DNA from: Comamonas sp.
GTDB lineage: Bacteria > Pseudomonadota > Gammaproteobacteria > Burkholderiales > Burkholderiaceae_C
Assembly (NCBI GenBank): GCA_019236485.1
Contig: JAFAIY010000230.1
Span: 1-8,437 of the forward strand
DNA length: 8,437 bases
Direction of reading: 5' to 3'
Positions 1 to 6,004 of this stretch are shown here, one piece after another. The notes beneath the pieces were generated by a model. The model ran no database searches and had not been told where the DNA came from. It was given only the letters and a program-made list of their open reading frames with translations. A program made the translations under genes and the position numbers. Every line of letters begins with the position of its first letter. Position 1 is the stretch's first letter.

Positions 1-186
1 CTGCAGGTCGTGGCGCGCGATCTGGACAGCTTTGCCCTGTTTGCGCGCAACACGCTGCTGCACCTGCCCAATGTGAAGGACATGCAGACCAGCTTCTCGC
101 TGGGCGAGATCAAGTCCAGTCCGGCGCTGCCGCTGTCCCATCTGGGCACCATGGCCGGGCTGGCGCCCACGGACGCCAAGAAGTAA
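1..186 (+). CDS. Lrp/AsnC-family transcriptional regulator, C-terminal fragment
   Basis: Frame 1 is open from the first base to a TAA at 184-186 and gives the last 61 residues of a protein whose start lies upstream of the window. The fragment matches the C-terminal ligand-binding (RAM) half of Lrp/AsnC regulators. It has a VVARDLDSF segment, then a run ending in L-x-x-LPNV, then QTSFSLGEIKSSPALPL, which corresponds to the family's usual T-S-F-x-L-x-x-I-K...LPL ending. The N-terminal helix-turn-helix is not in the window, so the regulated genes and the amino-acid effector cannot be named. The tail runs about 16 residues past the LPL motif, slightly longer than in many members. It is followed 11 bp later by a hairpin terminator, so this is probably the last gene of its transcript. 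Confidence 0.85.
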   Translation: MQVVARDLDSFALFARNTLLHLPNVKDMQTSFSLGEIKSSPALPLSHLGTMAGLAPTDAKK

Positions 187-197
187 TTCCCAAAGAA

Positions 198-230
198 AAA
201 GCGCTTGAAGCCAGACGCTTCAAGCGCTTT
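198..230. terminator. bidirectional hairpin terminator between the Lrp-family gene and mltA
   Basis: A perfect 14-bp inverted repeat (198-211 with 217-230, 5-nt loop at 212-216) lies between two convergent genes. On the - strand the stem is followed by TTTTTCTTT (the A-rich run at 191-199, partly inside the stem), which makes a strong intrinsic terminator for mltA, 19 bp past its stop. On the + strand the stem ends in TTT only, a weaker U tract for the Lrp-family gene that stops at 186. The AAGCGCTTGAAGC/GCTTCAAGCGCTT arms followed by CAGCTAT resemble hairpins I associate with intergenic positions in Comamonadaceae genomes. This is recollection, not a search. Confidence 0.85.
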
Positions 231-249
231 CAGCTATCGAAATAAATCT

Positions 250-1422
250 TCAGCGCAGATGCGGCGCCGAACCCGCGAGGCTCTTGGGCCAGAAGGCCCA
301 GAGCTTGAGCGGCTGCTTGATGCGGCCGGCCAGATCGCCGGCCTCGGCGCCCCAGCCCATGAAGTAGTCAGCACGCACGGCGCCCAGGATGGCGCTGCCC
401 GTATCCTGCGCAAACACCAGCCGGTTCAGGGCCACCGTGGGCCCGGGCGTGGACAGCCACACCGGCGTGCCATAGGGAATGCTGTTGCGGTCCACGGCGA
501 TCGAGCGTCCAGGCGTCAGCGCCACACCCTGCGCGCCCCTGGGGCCGAACTGGGCGTCGAACTCGTTGAGCTCTTCCTCGCGGAAGAACACATAGCGCGG
601 ATTGCTCCACAGCATCTCGTTCACGCGCGCGGGGTTGGCCGCAATCCAGGCGCTGATGCCGGGCCAGGTCGCGTCGCGCACCAGTCCCTGGTCCAGCAGC
701 CAGCGGCCCACGCTCTTGTAGGGCTGGTCATTGGTGCCCGCAAACGCCACGCGGATCATGCGCTGGCGGCCGTCGGGCTCGGTCAGCTGCAGCCGGCCCG
801 AGCCCTGGATATGCAGCACCAGCATGTCCACCGGGTCGCGCAGCCAGGCAATGGCCCGGCCCGCCAGCGCGGCCTGGGCCTCGGCATTGGTGTCTATCTG
901 CTGGCGCGTGTACCAGGGCTTGCGCTTGCCGAAGCCCTGCGGCGTCTGGTACAGCGGCACGTTGAAACCGTTGCCCGGCAGTCGGCGCGCCTCATACATG
1001 GGTTCGTAGTACGAGGTCAGCATGCCGTCGGGGCTGCCCGTGCTGGCCTCGATGCGATAGGGCTGGAGATTGCTCATCATCCAGCTGCGCTGCTCGTCTT
1101 CCGAGGCGATGCTCAGGCGCCGCACATCGCCGCACAGGCCTGCAAACACGGTGCTGGGCCGCTCGCAGTTCTTGATCCAGGCGTTCCAGGCCTCATTGAG
1201 CGAGTCCAGCGGCACGCCCGGCAGCTCGCCCCAGTCCACCGGCACCCAGCGGCTCTTGGTGGGTACAGTGGCGGTGAACGGGACCTTGGGCGTGGACGCC
1301 CCGCCGTGAGGCTGCTGCTCGGTCACCGGCGTTGGGTCGTTCTGCTGCTTGGTGGTGGTGCAGGCCACCAGGGTTCCTACAATCAGCGCCAACAAGGCAT
1401 GGCGCAGGAGATGGAAATTCAT
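250..1422 (-). CDS. mltA: membrane-bound lytic murein transglycosylase A (MltA), lipoprotein
   Basis: The product is a 390-residue lytic transglycosylase that cleaves the MurNAc-GlcNAc bond of peptidoglycan with formation of 1,6-anhydroMurNAc, acting from the inner face of the outer membrane. Residues 1-21 form a lipoprotein signal peptide with lipobox L-V-A-C (Cys21). The following Thr rather than Asp fits outer-membrane sorting. The MltA domain includes SYYEP (138-142) and LHIQGSGRL (203-211). The C-terminal 3D domain carries its three aspartates: Asp311 (AVDRN), Asp340 (FAQDTG, matching the catalytic Asp of E. coli MltA) and Asp352 (RADYF). The ATG at 1422 was chosen because it starts the signal peptide directly. 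The frame stays open upstream to 1503, but that would put 27 non-signal residues in front. No strong ribosome binding site is visible (weak AGACC). The start codon overlaps that of the divergent small ORF. Full length for the family, apparently intact. Confidence 0.95.
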   Translation of the reverse strand: MNFHLLRHALLALIVGTLVACTTTKQQNDPTPVTEQQPHGGASTPKVPFTATVPTKSRWVPVDWGELPGVPLDSLNEAWNAWIKNCERPSTVFAGLCGDVRRLSIASEDEQRSWMMSNLQPYRIEASTGSPDGMLTSYYEPMYEARRLPGNGFNVPLYQTPQGFGKRKPWYTRQQIDTNAEAQAALAGRAIAWLRDPVDMLVLHIQGSGRLQLTEPDGRQRMIRVAFAGTNDQPYKSVGRWLLDQGLVRDATWPGISAWIAANPARVNEMLWSNPRYVFFREEELNEFDAQFGPRGAQGVALTPGRSIAVDRNSIPYGTPVWLSTPGPTVALNRLVFAQDTGSAILGAVRADYFMGWGAEAGDLAGRIKQPLKLWAFWPKSLAGSAPHLR

Positions 1423-1591
1423 GGGTCTGATTTTGCTTGAAGCACTGCTGGCGTTGGCGATTTTGGTCGCTATTGTGTGGTGGACCATGTTCTCCGGTCG
1501 CAAAAAGGGTGAGCTGCCGGCCAGCGCGCGGGCCGAGCAGCAGCGCGCATCGGTTGCGGATTCCGGCCAGGACGGTTCAAAATCCAGCTAG
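1421..1591 (+). CDS. small single-pass membrane protein (56 aa), unknown function
   Basis: This is a 56-residue ORF from an ATG at 1421, preceded by AGGAG at 1406-1410 (10-nt spacing), to a TAG at 1589-1591. Residues 3-24 are strongly hydrophobic (LLEALLALAILVAIVWW and flanks). They are followed by a basic RKKG patch and then a polar tail rich in Ala, Ser, Gln and Asp. By the positive-inside rule the tail would be cytoplasmic. The first residues, M-G-L-I-L-L-E-A-L, resemble a type IV prepilin site (G before a hydrophobic stretch with Glu at +5), but the protein is very short and lacks a basic leader unless it starts at 1349. The ATG shares two bases with the mltA ATG on the other strand. Codon use in the hydrophobic part is less G/C-biased than in neighbouring genes. 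I do not recognise the family. It could be a real conserved small protein or, less likely, a chance ORF in the mltA upstream region. Confidence 0.6.
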   Translation: MGLILLEALLALAILVAIVWWTMFSGRKKGELPASARAEQQRASVADSGQDGSKSS

Positions 1592-1744
1592 CCGCCGGCC
1601 GCACGCCAGCGGCCGATGGTGACAATCTTTTGCAAGCGGAACGCGCATGTCGGCATGCGTCCTACGCTTTTTCGTCATTCAGCGGCAGTACGATCACCGC
1701 CTTGCAGTTTCCAAAGTGAAGCTGGTTTGTCGGATTGTTAACAA

Positions 1745-1750
1745 AAGGAG
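1745..1750 (+). promoter_or_regulatory. ribosome binding site of the OmpA-like lipoprotein gene
   Basis: AAGGAG lies 6 nt before the ATG at 1757, separated by a run of T. It is a near-perfect Shine-Dalgarno sequence in an A/T-rich leader and fixes the start codon. It is consistent with high expression, as is usual for abundant outer-membrane proteins. Confidence 0.85.
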
Positions 1751-1756
1751 TTTTTT

Positions 1757-2413
1757 ATGCGCAAGCAAATGGCTGTGACGGCCGCTCTGGCCTCTGCATT
1801 GTTGATCACCGGCTGTGCCAATACCGGTGGCATGTCGGATACCACACGTCGCACCGTCACGGGCGCAGGCGTGGGTGCTCTGGGCGGTGCCGCCATCGGC
1901 GCCATCGCTGGCGGCCATGCGGGCTCCGGCGCGCTGATCGGCGCGGGCGTGGGCGCCCTGGGCTCGTATATCTGGTCGCAGAACCTCGAAAAGCAAAAGC
2001 GTGACATGGAAGCCGCGACCCAGGGCACGGGCGTGGGCGTGTCCCAGACCGCCGATAACCAGCTGAAGCTGGACATCCCCAGTGACATCTCGTTCGACAC
2101 CGGCCGCGCCGACATCAAGGGCAATTTCGCGCCCATCCTGGACCGCTTTGCCGACGGCCTGCGCAACAATCCCAATGCCGAGGTGCGCATCATCGGCCAC
2201 ACCGACAGCACGGGCTCCGATGCCATCAACGATCCGCTGTCGCTGCAGCGTGCCGAAAGCACCCGCAACTATCTGACATCGCGCGGCGTGAACGGCGCGC
2301 GCATCCAGGTGCAAGGCATGGGTTCGCGCCAGCCCGTGGCCTCCAATGCCAGCGCCGATGGCCGCGCCCGCAACCGCCGCGTGGAAATCTTCGTGGGTGA
2401 ACGCGCCCGCTGA
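1757..2413 (+). CDS. OmpA-family (YiaD-like) outer-membrane lipoprotein with glycine-zipper region
   Basis: The 218-residue product starts with a lipoprotein signal peptide (basic MRK, hydrophobic core, lipobox I-T-G-C with Cys20). The residue after Cys is Ala, consistent with outer-membrane sorting. Residues about 35-70 form a Gly/Ala-rich glycine-zipper segment with GAGVGALGGAAIGAIAGG and a second GAGVGALGS. An OmpA C-terminal peptidoglycan-binding domain covers about 107-213. It has the GHTDSTG motif with Asp150, the SLQRAES helix with Arg165 (the Asp and Arg positions that hold diaminopimelate in OmpA-type domains), GMGSRQPV, and the closing NRRVEI. The architecture matches E. coli YiaD and similar Pal-like lipoproteins, which tether the outer membrane to peptidoglycan. 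It is monocistronic: a 165-bp gap with a strong RBS lies upstream and a hairpin terminator follows 22 bp after the stop. No convincing -35/-10 pair could be fixed upstream. The exact symbol (yiaD) is not certain. Confidence 0.92.
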   Translation: MRKQMAVTAALASALLITGCANTGGMSDTTRRTVTGAGVGALGGAAIGAIAGGHAGSGALIGAGVGALGSYIWSQNLEKQKRDMEAATQGTGVGVSQTADNQLKLDIPSDISFDTGRADIKGNFAPILDRFADGLRNNPNAEVRIIGHTDSTGSDAINDPLSLQRAESTRNYLTSRGVNGARIQVQGMGSRQPVASNASADGRARNRRVEIFVGERAR

Positions 2414-2435
2414 TCGGAGCTTTAGCGCCCGAGCC

Positions 2436-2463
2436 AGCCCCGCCTCAGGCGGGGCTTTCTTTT
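2436..2463 (+). terminator. rho-independent terminator of the OmpA-like gene
   Basis: A 9-bp perfect G/C-rich stem (AGCCCCGCC at 2436-2444 with GGCGGGGCT at 2448-2456, loop TCA) is followed by TTCTTTT at 2457-2463. It ends transcription of the OmpA-like gene that stops at 2413. Read on the - strand, the hairpin is followed by GGCTCGGGC with no U tract, so it should serve the convergent response-regulator transcript poorly. Confidence 0.92.
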
Positions 2464-2483
2464 GGCCGCTGCCGAGAATGGAC

Positions 2484-3113
2484 TCAGGAGGTCCTGAGCA
2501 GATTCGCCAGTTCCACGGCCGACTTGACCTGCATCTTGTCGAACACGCGTGCCCGGTGCACCTCCACGGTGCGCACGCTGATGTCCAGCTGATCGGCGAT
2601 CAGCTTGTTGGGCACGCCCTCCACCACCAGCTGCATCACGTCTTTTTCTCGGTCGGTCAACTCGTCCAGGCGGCCGCGCACCGCCTTGCGCGCCTGCATG
2701 GCGGCCAGGTGCTCGGCGGAGCGGGCCAGCGCCTGCTCTATGCGGTCCACTAGCGCGTTGTCCGAAAACGGCTTTTCGCAGAAATCGAAGGCGCCGCGCT
2801 TGACCGTGTCCACGGCCGTGGGCACATCGGCATGGCCGGTCAGGAAGATCACCGGCATGGCCTCGATCTCGCCGCGCTCCAGCATGCGGTTGAACAGCGA
2901 CAGGCCGCTCATGCCCGTCATGCGCATATCCAGCAGCAGGCAGCAGGGGCGCGACACCACGGGCGGCGCCTGCAGCACCGCGGCTTCGAAGTCTTCTGCG
3001 CTGCGGTAGCACTCGCTCAGCAATCTGCGCGAGCGCAGCAGCCATGCCAGGGCCTCTCGGACATCGGCATCGTCGTCCACGATGTAGACGGTAGCGTCGG
3101 TTACAGGTTCCAT
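2484..3113 (-). CDS. FixJ/DctR-type response regulator (receiver plus LuxR helix-turn-helix)
   Basis: The 209-residue product has an N-terminal receiver domain (about 7-125) with the acidic pocket DDD at 13-15, phospho-acceptor Asp62 (LLLDMRM), switch Thr92 (FLTGHAD) and Lys114 (EKPF). A LuxR/FixJ-type DNA-binding domain (about 148-205) follows, with LTDREKDV, GVPNKLIADQL and SVRTVEVHRARV. All key phosphotransfer residues are present, so it should act as a phosphorylation-controlled DNA-binding regulator in the cytoplasm. It starts 6 bp after the stop of the histidine kinase gene, with GGAG inside the kinase's last codons (3126-3129, 12 nt from the ATG), so the two are a cognate pair. The closest named relatives I can suggest are DctR, TtrR and FixJ. 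The target genes are not in the window. Two adjacent cysteines (57, 58) sit just before the Asp62 strand and Cys112 is in the FCEKP motif. No clear terminator follows on this strand. Confidence 0.94.
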   Translation of the reverse strand: MEPVTDATVYIVDDDADVREALAWLLRSRRLLSECYRSAEDFEAAVLQAPPVVSRPCCLLLDMRMTGMSGLSLFNRMLERGEIEAMPVIFLTGHADVPTAVDTVKRGAFDFCEKPFSDNALVDRIEQALARSAEHLAAMQARKAVRGRLDELTDREKDVMQLVVEGVPNKLIADQLDISVRTVEVHRARVFDKMQVKSAVELANLLRTS

Positions 3114-3119
3114 GAAAGC

Positions 3120-5192
3120 TCAGTTCTCCCTGGATTCCCTATGAGCCGGCAATGTGAACATGAACTCCGTGCCCTGCGGGAAATGCGGGCGGTGGTCCAG
3201 ATGACCACCATGTTGCTCCACCACGGTGCGACACAGGCTCAGGCCCAGGCCCATGCCCTCGGCGCGCGTGGTGAAGAAGGGGGTGAACAGCTGCTCGGCC
3301 ACTTCCGCAGAAATGCCGACGCCGCCGTCCGTCACGGAAAATTCTACCCAACGCTGTCCCTCGCCTTCGGCAGCAGGCCTGACGCGCAGGGTTAATACGC
3401 GCTCCTGCAGCTGCGGCAGGTCCATGGCCTGCATGCCGTTGCGGGCCAGGTTCAGCAGCACCTGCTCGACCATGGTGGGGTCGCAGAGCACGGCGGGCAG
3501 ATCCGCCTGCAGCTCCAGCTGCACCCTCACGCGCAGCTTGTGCGCCTGCAGATTGACCAGCGGCAGCACAGCCTCCACCAGCTCCTCGGGAGCCACCACC
3601 TCGCGCGACTGGTCGCGTCGGCGCACAAAATCGCGCACGCTCTTGATGACCTTGCCCGCGCGGTCGGCCTGGTAGCTGATGCGATCCATGGCCGTGCGCA
3701 GATCCCCGAGCCGGCCCTGCTCGGCGCTGTCAGGAGCCGCCCCGTGCGACAGCATGTTCAGCGAGCCCGTGGCATAGCTGGAGATGGCCGCCAGCGGCTG
3801 GGTCAGCTCGTGGCTGAGCATGGAGGCCATCTCGCCCACCGTGGCCAGGCGCGCCGTGGCCTGCAGCCGCTCCTGGGAAGCGCGCGAGACCTCCTCCATG
3901 CGGCGCTGCTCGCTGATGTCGATGAAGGCGCTCATCCAGCCCGTGTGCTGGCCCTGGGCGTTGATCAGCGGCGCCTCGAAAATCAGCACCGGAAAGCGCG
4001 AGCCGTCCTTGCGCATGAACACGCTCTCATGCCCCTGGCGCGGCGGCGGCGAGGCGCCCGAGAGGCGGTCGTCGCGGCGCAGCGTGTATTCCTCGGCCAG
4101 CTCGGGCGGCCAGTAGGGCGCCACGTTCAGGCCCAGCAGCTCCTCGGCCGTAAAGCCCACCATATTGCAGAACGCGGGATTCACATAGGTGATGCGGCCC
4201 TGCAGATCGCGCGCGCGCATGCCCGTGACCAGCGAATCCTCCATGGCCTTGCGGAACGCCAGCGCATCGCCCAGATCCCGCTCGGCGCGCAGGCGGCGGC
4301 GGTTGTCGCGCACCAGCACCACCAGCACCGACACCAGAGCCACCGACATGGCCGTCACCAGCGCCGTCATCACGTTCGGGAAGACGCTGGGCGCGTGGTG
4401 CCAGCTGTCCATGCGCAGCACCAGGGTGTTGCCGGGCAGGTCCAGCAGCTGCTGGGCCGTGAACATGCGCGAGCCGCGCCAGGCCGCGCCGACCAGGGCC
4501 AGGCGGGTGCCGTCGGGCTCGGTGAACGAGACCTCCTGGGTGCGCGGCAGGGACTTGCCGACCTGGCTGAGCAGAATGCCCTGCAGGCTGTAAGTGCCCA
4601 GCACATAGCCGACCACATGGCCGTTTTCCGTCAGCGGCATGCAGACCTGCATGGTCTCCATGCCCAGGCCCTCGCCCAGCAGCTGGAACCGGCTCGGCGA
4701 ATAGGAAGGCCCGTTGACGCGGCGCGCCTGGGTGCAGGTCAGAACCTCGCCGGAATGCAGCTCCGACGCCTCGTCCTCCCAGCGCAGGGTGCGGTACGGC
4801 GTCTCGGCATGGGCCAGCATGCGCATATCGCTGCGCCGCCATTCGATGCGCATCAGCTCGCGGCGCTGCTGCAGCAGCTCGTCCGCATGTTCGCGCCAGG
4901 CGCTGCGGTCCTCGCTATGCGCATTCAGCGCCAGCAGATCCTGCAGATTGCGGTTCAGCGCCGCGCGGATGTCGCCCACGGCGTCGGCCGTATCGCGCTC
5001 CAGCTTTTCCTGCACCTGGGTGGCTTCGTAGCGTCCGGCCAGCCACACCATGGTGACCAGCATGCTGACCACCAGCGCCACCAGCACGCTCCACAGCGAC
5101 CAGCGGCGCCAGGCCAGGCGCCAGCGCCGCCAGGGCCAACGGGCGGGATGATCTTCGGGAAGTTCGGCGGGGGAGGTGGTCGAATCGGTCAC
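3120..5192 (-). CDS. membrane PAS sensor histidine kinase (DctS/FixL-like)
   Basis: The 690-residue product is the cognate kinase of the downstream regulator. A Trp/Arg-rich cytoplasmic N-terminus (19-34) leads into TM1 (about 34-53). A periplasmic sensor region of roughly 215 residues, containing exactly two cysteines (153, 184), is followed by TM2 (about 272-294). There is no clear HAMP. A PAS domain (about 313-430) follows, with GRITYVNPAF, GFTAEELLG and the closing GWMSAFIDISEQRR. The transmitter has the H box MLSHELTQPLAAI with His461, N box with Asn585 (LLNLARNGMQA), G1 DGGVGI (622-627), F box TPFFTT (637-642) and G2 GMGLGL (646-651), so it looks catalytically complete. The layout resembles DctS-type dicarboxylate sensors, but no transporter gene is nearby and the ligand is unknown. 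The start is GTG at 5192, overlapping the amidase stop in GTGA. No Shine-Dalgarno sequence is visible, so translation probably depends on coupling. Confidence 0.93.
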   Translation of the reverse strand: MTDSTTSPAELPEDHPARWPWRRWRLAWRRWSLWSVLVALVVSMLVTMVWLAGRYEATQVQEKLERDTADAVGDIRAALNRNLQDLLALNAHSEDRSAWREHADELLQQRRELMRIEWRRSDMRMLAHAETPYRTLRWEDEASELHSGEVLTCTQARRVNGPSYSPSRFQLLGEGLGMETMQVCMPLTENGHVVGYVLGTYSLQGILLSQVGKSLPRTQEVSFTEPDGTRLALVGAAWRGSRMFTAQQLLDLPGNTLVLRMDSWHHAPSVFPNVMTALVTAMSVALVSVLVVLVRDNRRRLRAERDLGDALAFRKAMEDSLVTGMRARDLQGRITYVNPAFCNMVGFTAEELLGLNVAPYWPPELAEEYTLRRDDRLSGASPPPRQGHESVFMRKDGSRFPVLIFEAPLINAQGQHTGWMSAFIDISEQRRMEEVSRASQERLQATARLATVGEMASMLSHELTQPLAAISSYATGSLNMLSHGAAPDSAEQGRLGDLRTAMDRISYQADRAGKVIKSVRDFVRRRDQSREVVAPEELVEAVLPLVNLQAHKLRVRVQLELQADLPAVLCDPTMVEQVLLNLARNGMQAMDLPQLQERVLTLRVRPAAEGEGQRWVEFSVTDGGVGISAEVAEQLFTPFFTTRAEGMGLGLSLCRTVVEQHGGHLDHRPHFPQGTEFMFTLPAHRESREN

Positions 5193-6004
5193 AGCACGCG
5201 ATGAGTGAGAGCCGGCAATTGTTGCCGCACTTGCTGCACCCGTTCACGGCTGAGGTTTCCCAGCACCACGCCGGGCCCGCTGGACTGCAGCGCCTGCGGC
5301 TCGCCCCAGGGATCTATCAGCAGGCTGTGGCCCCAGGTCCGGCGGCCGTTCTCGTGCACGCCACCCTGGCCCGGCGCCAGCACATAGGCGAGATTCTCGA
5401 TCGCGCGGGCGCGCAGCAACACCTCCCAGTGCGCCTGGCCCGTGGTGTAGGTGAAGGCACTGGGCACCAGCAGCAGATCGGCGCCCTGCGCGCTCAGCGC
5501 ACGGTACAGCTCGGGAAAGCGCAGGTCGTAGCAGACGCTCAGGCCCAGGCGCCAGCTGTCGCCGTTGCGGGCCTGTACATCGCAGACCACGGGCCGGCGC
5601 CCGGCCTGCACCACGGCGGCCTCGGCATAGTGCTCGCGCCCGTTGTCGAACTGGAAGAGATGGATCTTGTCGTAGCGTGCCACGCACTCGCCCTGGGGCG
5701 AATAGACCAGGCTGCTGTTGAACACATGCTGGGCGTCATCGGCCGCCAGTGGCAGGGTGCCGGCCACCACCCATAGCTGCAGCTCTTTGGCGGCCCTGGC
5801 CATGAAGTCCTGGATCGGCCCCTGGCCAAAGACCTCTCGATAAGCCAGCTTGTCCGTGTCCCTGGCGCCCATGGCGCAGAAATACTCGGGCAGCACCACG
5901 AGTTCGGCCCCCAGCGCGGCGGCCTGCGCCATCAGGCTGCGAGCCTGGGCCAGATTGGCGGCCAGCTCCTGGCCCGAGACCATCTGTAAGGCGGCAATTT
6001 TCAT
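5189..6004 (-). CDS. Nit-type carbon-nitrogen hydrolase (probable deaminated-glutathione amidase)
   Basis: The 271-residue product is a cytoplasmic member of the nitrilase superfamily. The catalytic triad is visible: Glu40 (VVLPEYF), Lys113 (ARYDKIHLF) and Cys158 in SVCYDLRFPELYRAL. The DLRFPELYR context and GGVHENGRRTWGHSLLIDPWG are typical of the Nit1/Nit2 branch, whose characterised members hydrolyse deaminated glutathione, a metabolite-repair reaction. An omega-amidase-like activity on other alpha-keto acid amides is an alternative. Length is normal and no residue seems lost. The ATG at 6004 overlaps the yhdP stop in ATGA and has its own AGGAG 5 nt upstream. Its stop overlaps the kinase GTG. 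A nitrilase gene directly after yhdP is a known arrangement in proteobacteria such as Pseudomonas, which supports the assignment. Confidence 0.93.
   Translation of the reverse strand: MKIAALQMVSGQELAANLAQARSLMAQAAALGAELVVLPEYFCAMGARDTDKLAYREVFGQGPIQDFMARAAKELQLWVVAGTLPLAADDAQHVFNSSLVYSPQGECVARYDKIHLFQFDNGREHYAEAAVVQAGRRPVVCDVQARNGDSWRLGLSVCYDLRFPELYRALSAQGADLLLVPSAFTYTTGQAHWEVLLRARAIENLAYVLAPGQGGVHENGRRTWGHSLLIDPWGEPQALQSSGPGVVLGNLSRERVQQVRQQLPALTHRVL

Noticed and set aside
1378..1383. TACAAT as a -10 box for the small ORF
   Set aside because: The hexamer is good, but no -35 box sits at 16-18 bp spacing (TTGGTG is 23 bp away), and it lies inside the mltA coding sequence.
205..1440. A 411-codon open frame on the + strand across mltA
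   Set aside because: It is antisense to an intact MltA coding region. The translation is Arg/His/Gly/Ala-rich without motifs, and it begins inside the terminator hairpin.
1423..1503. Upstream extension of mltA by 27 residues
   Set aside because: The extension would place a non-hydrophobic stretch ahead of the lipoprotein signal peptide. The ATG at 1422 starts the signal directly.
1644..1672. Possible terminator after the small membrane-protein ORF (CGCATG/CATGCG stem, T run at 1668-1672)
   Set aside because: The stem is only 6-7 bp and the T run begins 8 nt after it, too far for a normal intrinsic terminator.
1702..1731. Candidate sigma-70 promoter for the OmpA-like gene (TTGCAG, then TTTGTC after 18 nt)
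   Set aside because: The -35-like box is fair but the -10-like box is poor. No pair in the 1592-1744 gap was convincing enough to annotate.
1694..2314. Long - strand frames opposite the OmpA-like lipoprotein gene
   Set aside because: The + strand gene has a lipobox, conserved OmpA motifs, an ideal RBS and a terminator. The - strand frames have none of these.
3540..5204. A 554-codon open frame on the + strand across the histidine kinase gene
   Set aside because: It lies antisense to a gene with a complete, recognisable domain set. Its translation is low-complexity (rich in His, Gln, Arg, Ala) with no domain or signal, as expected from high-GC codon bias on the opposite strand.
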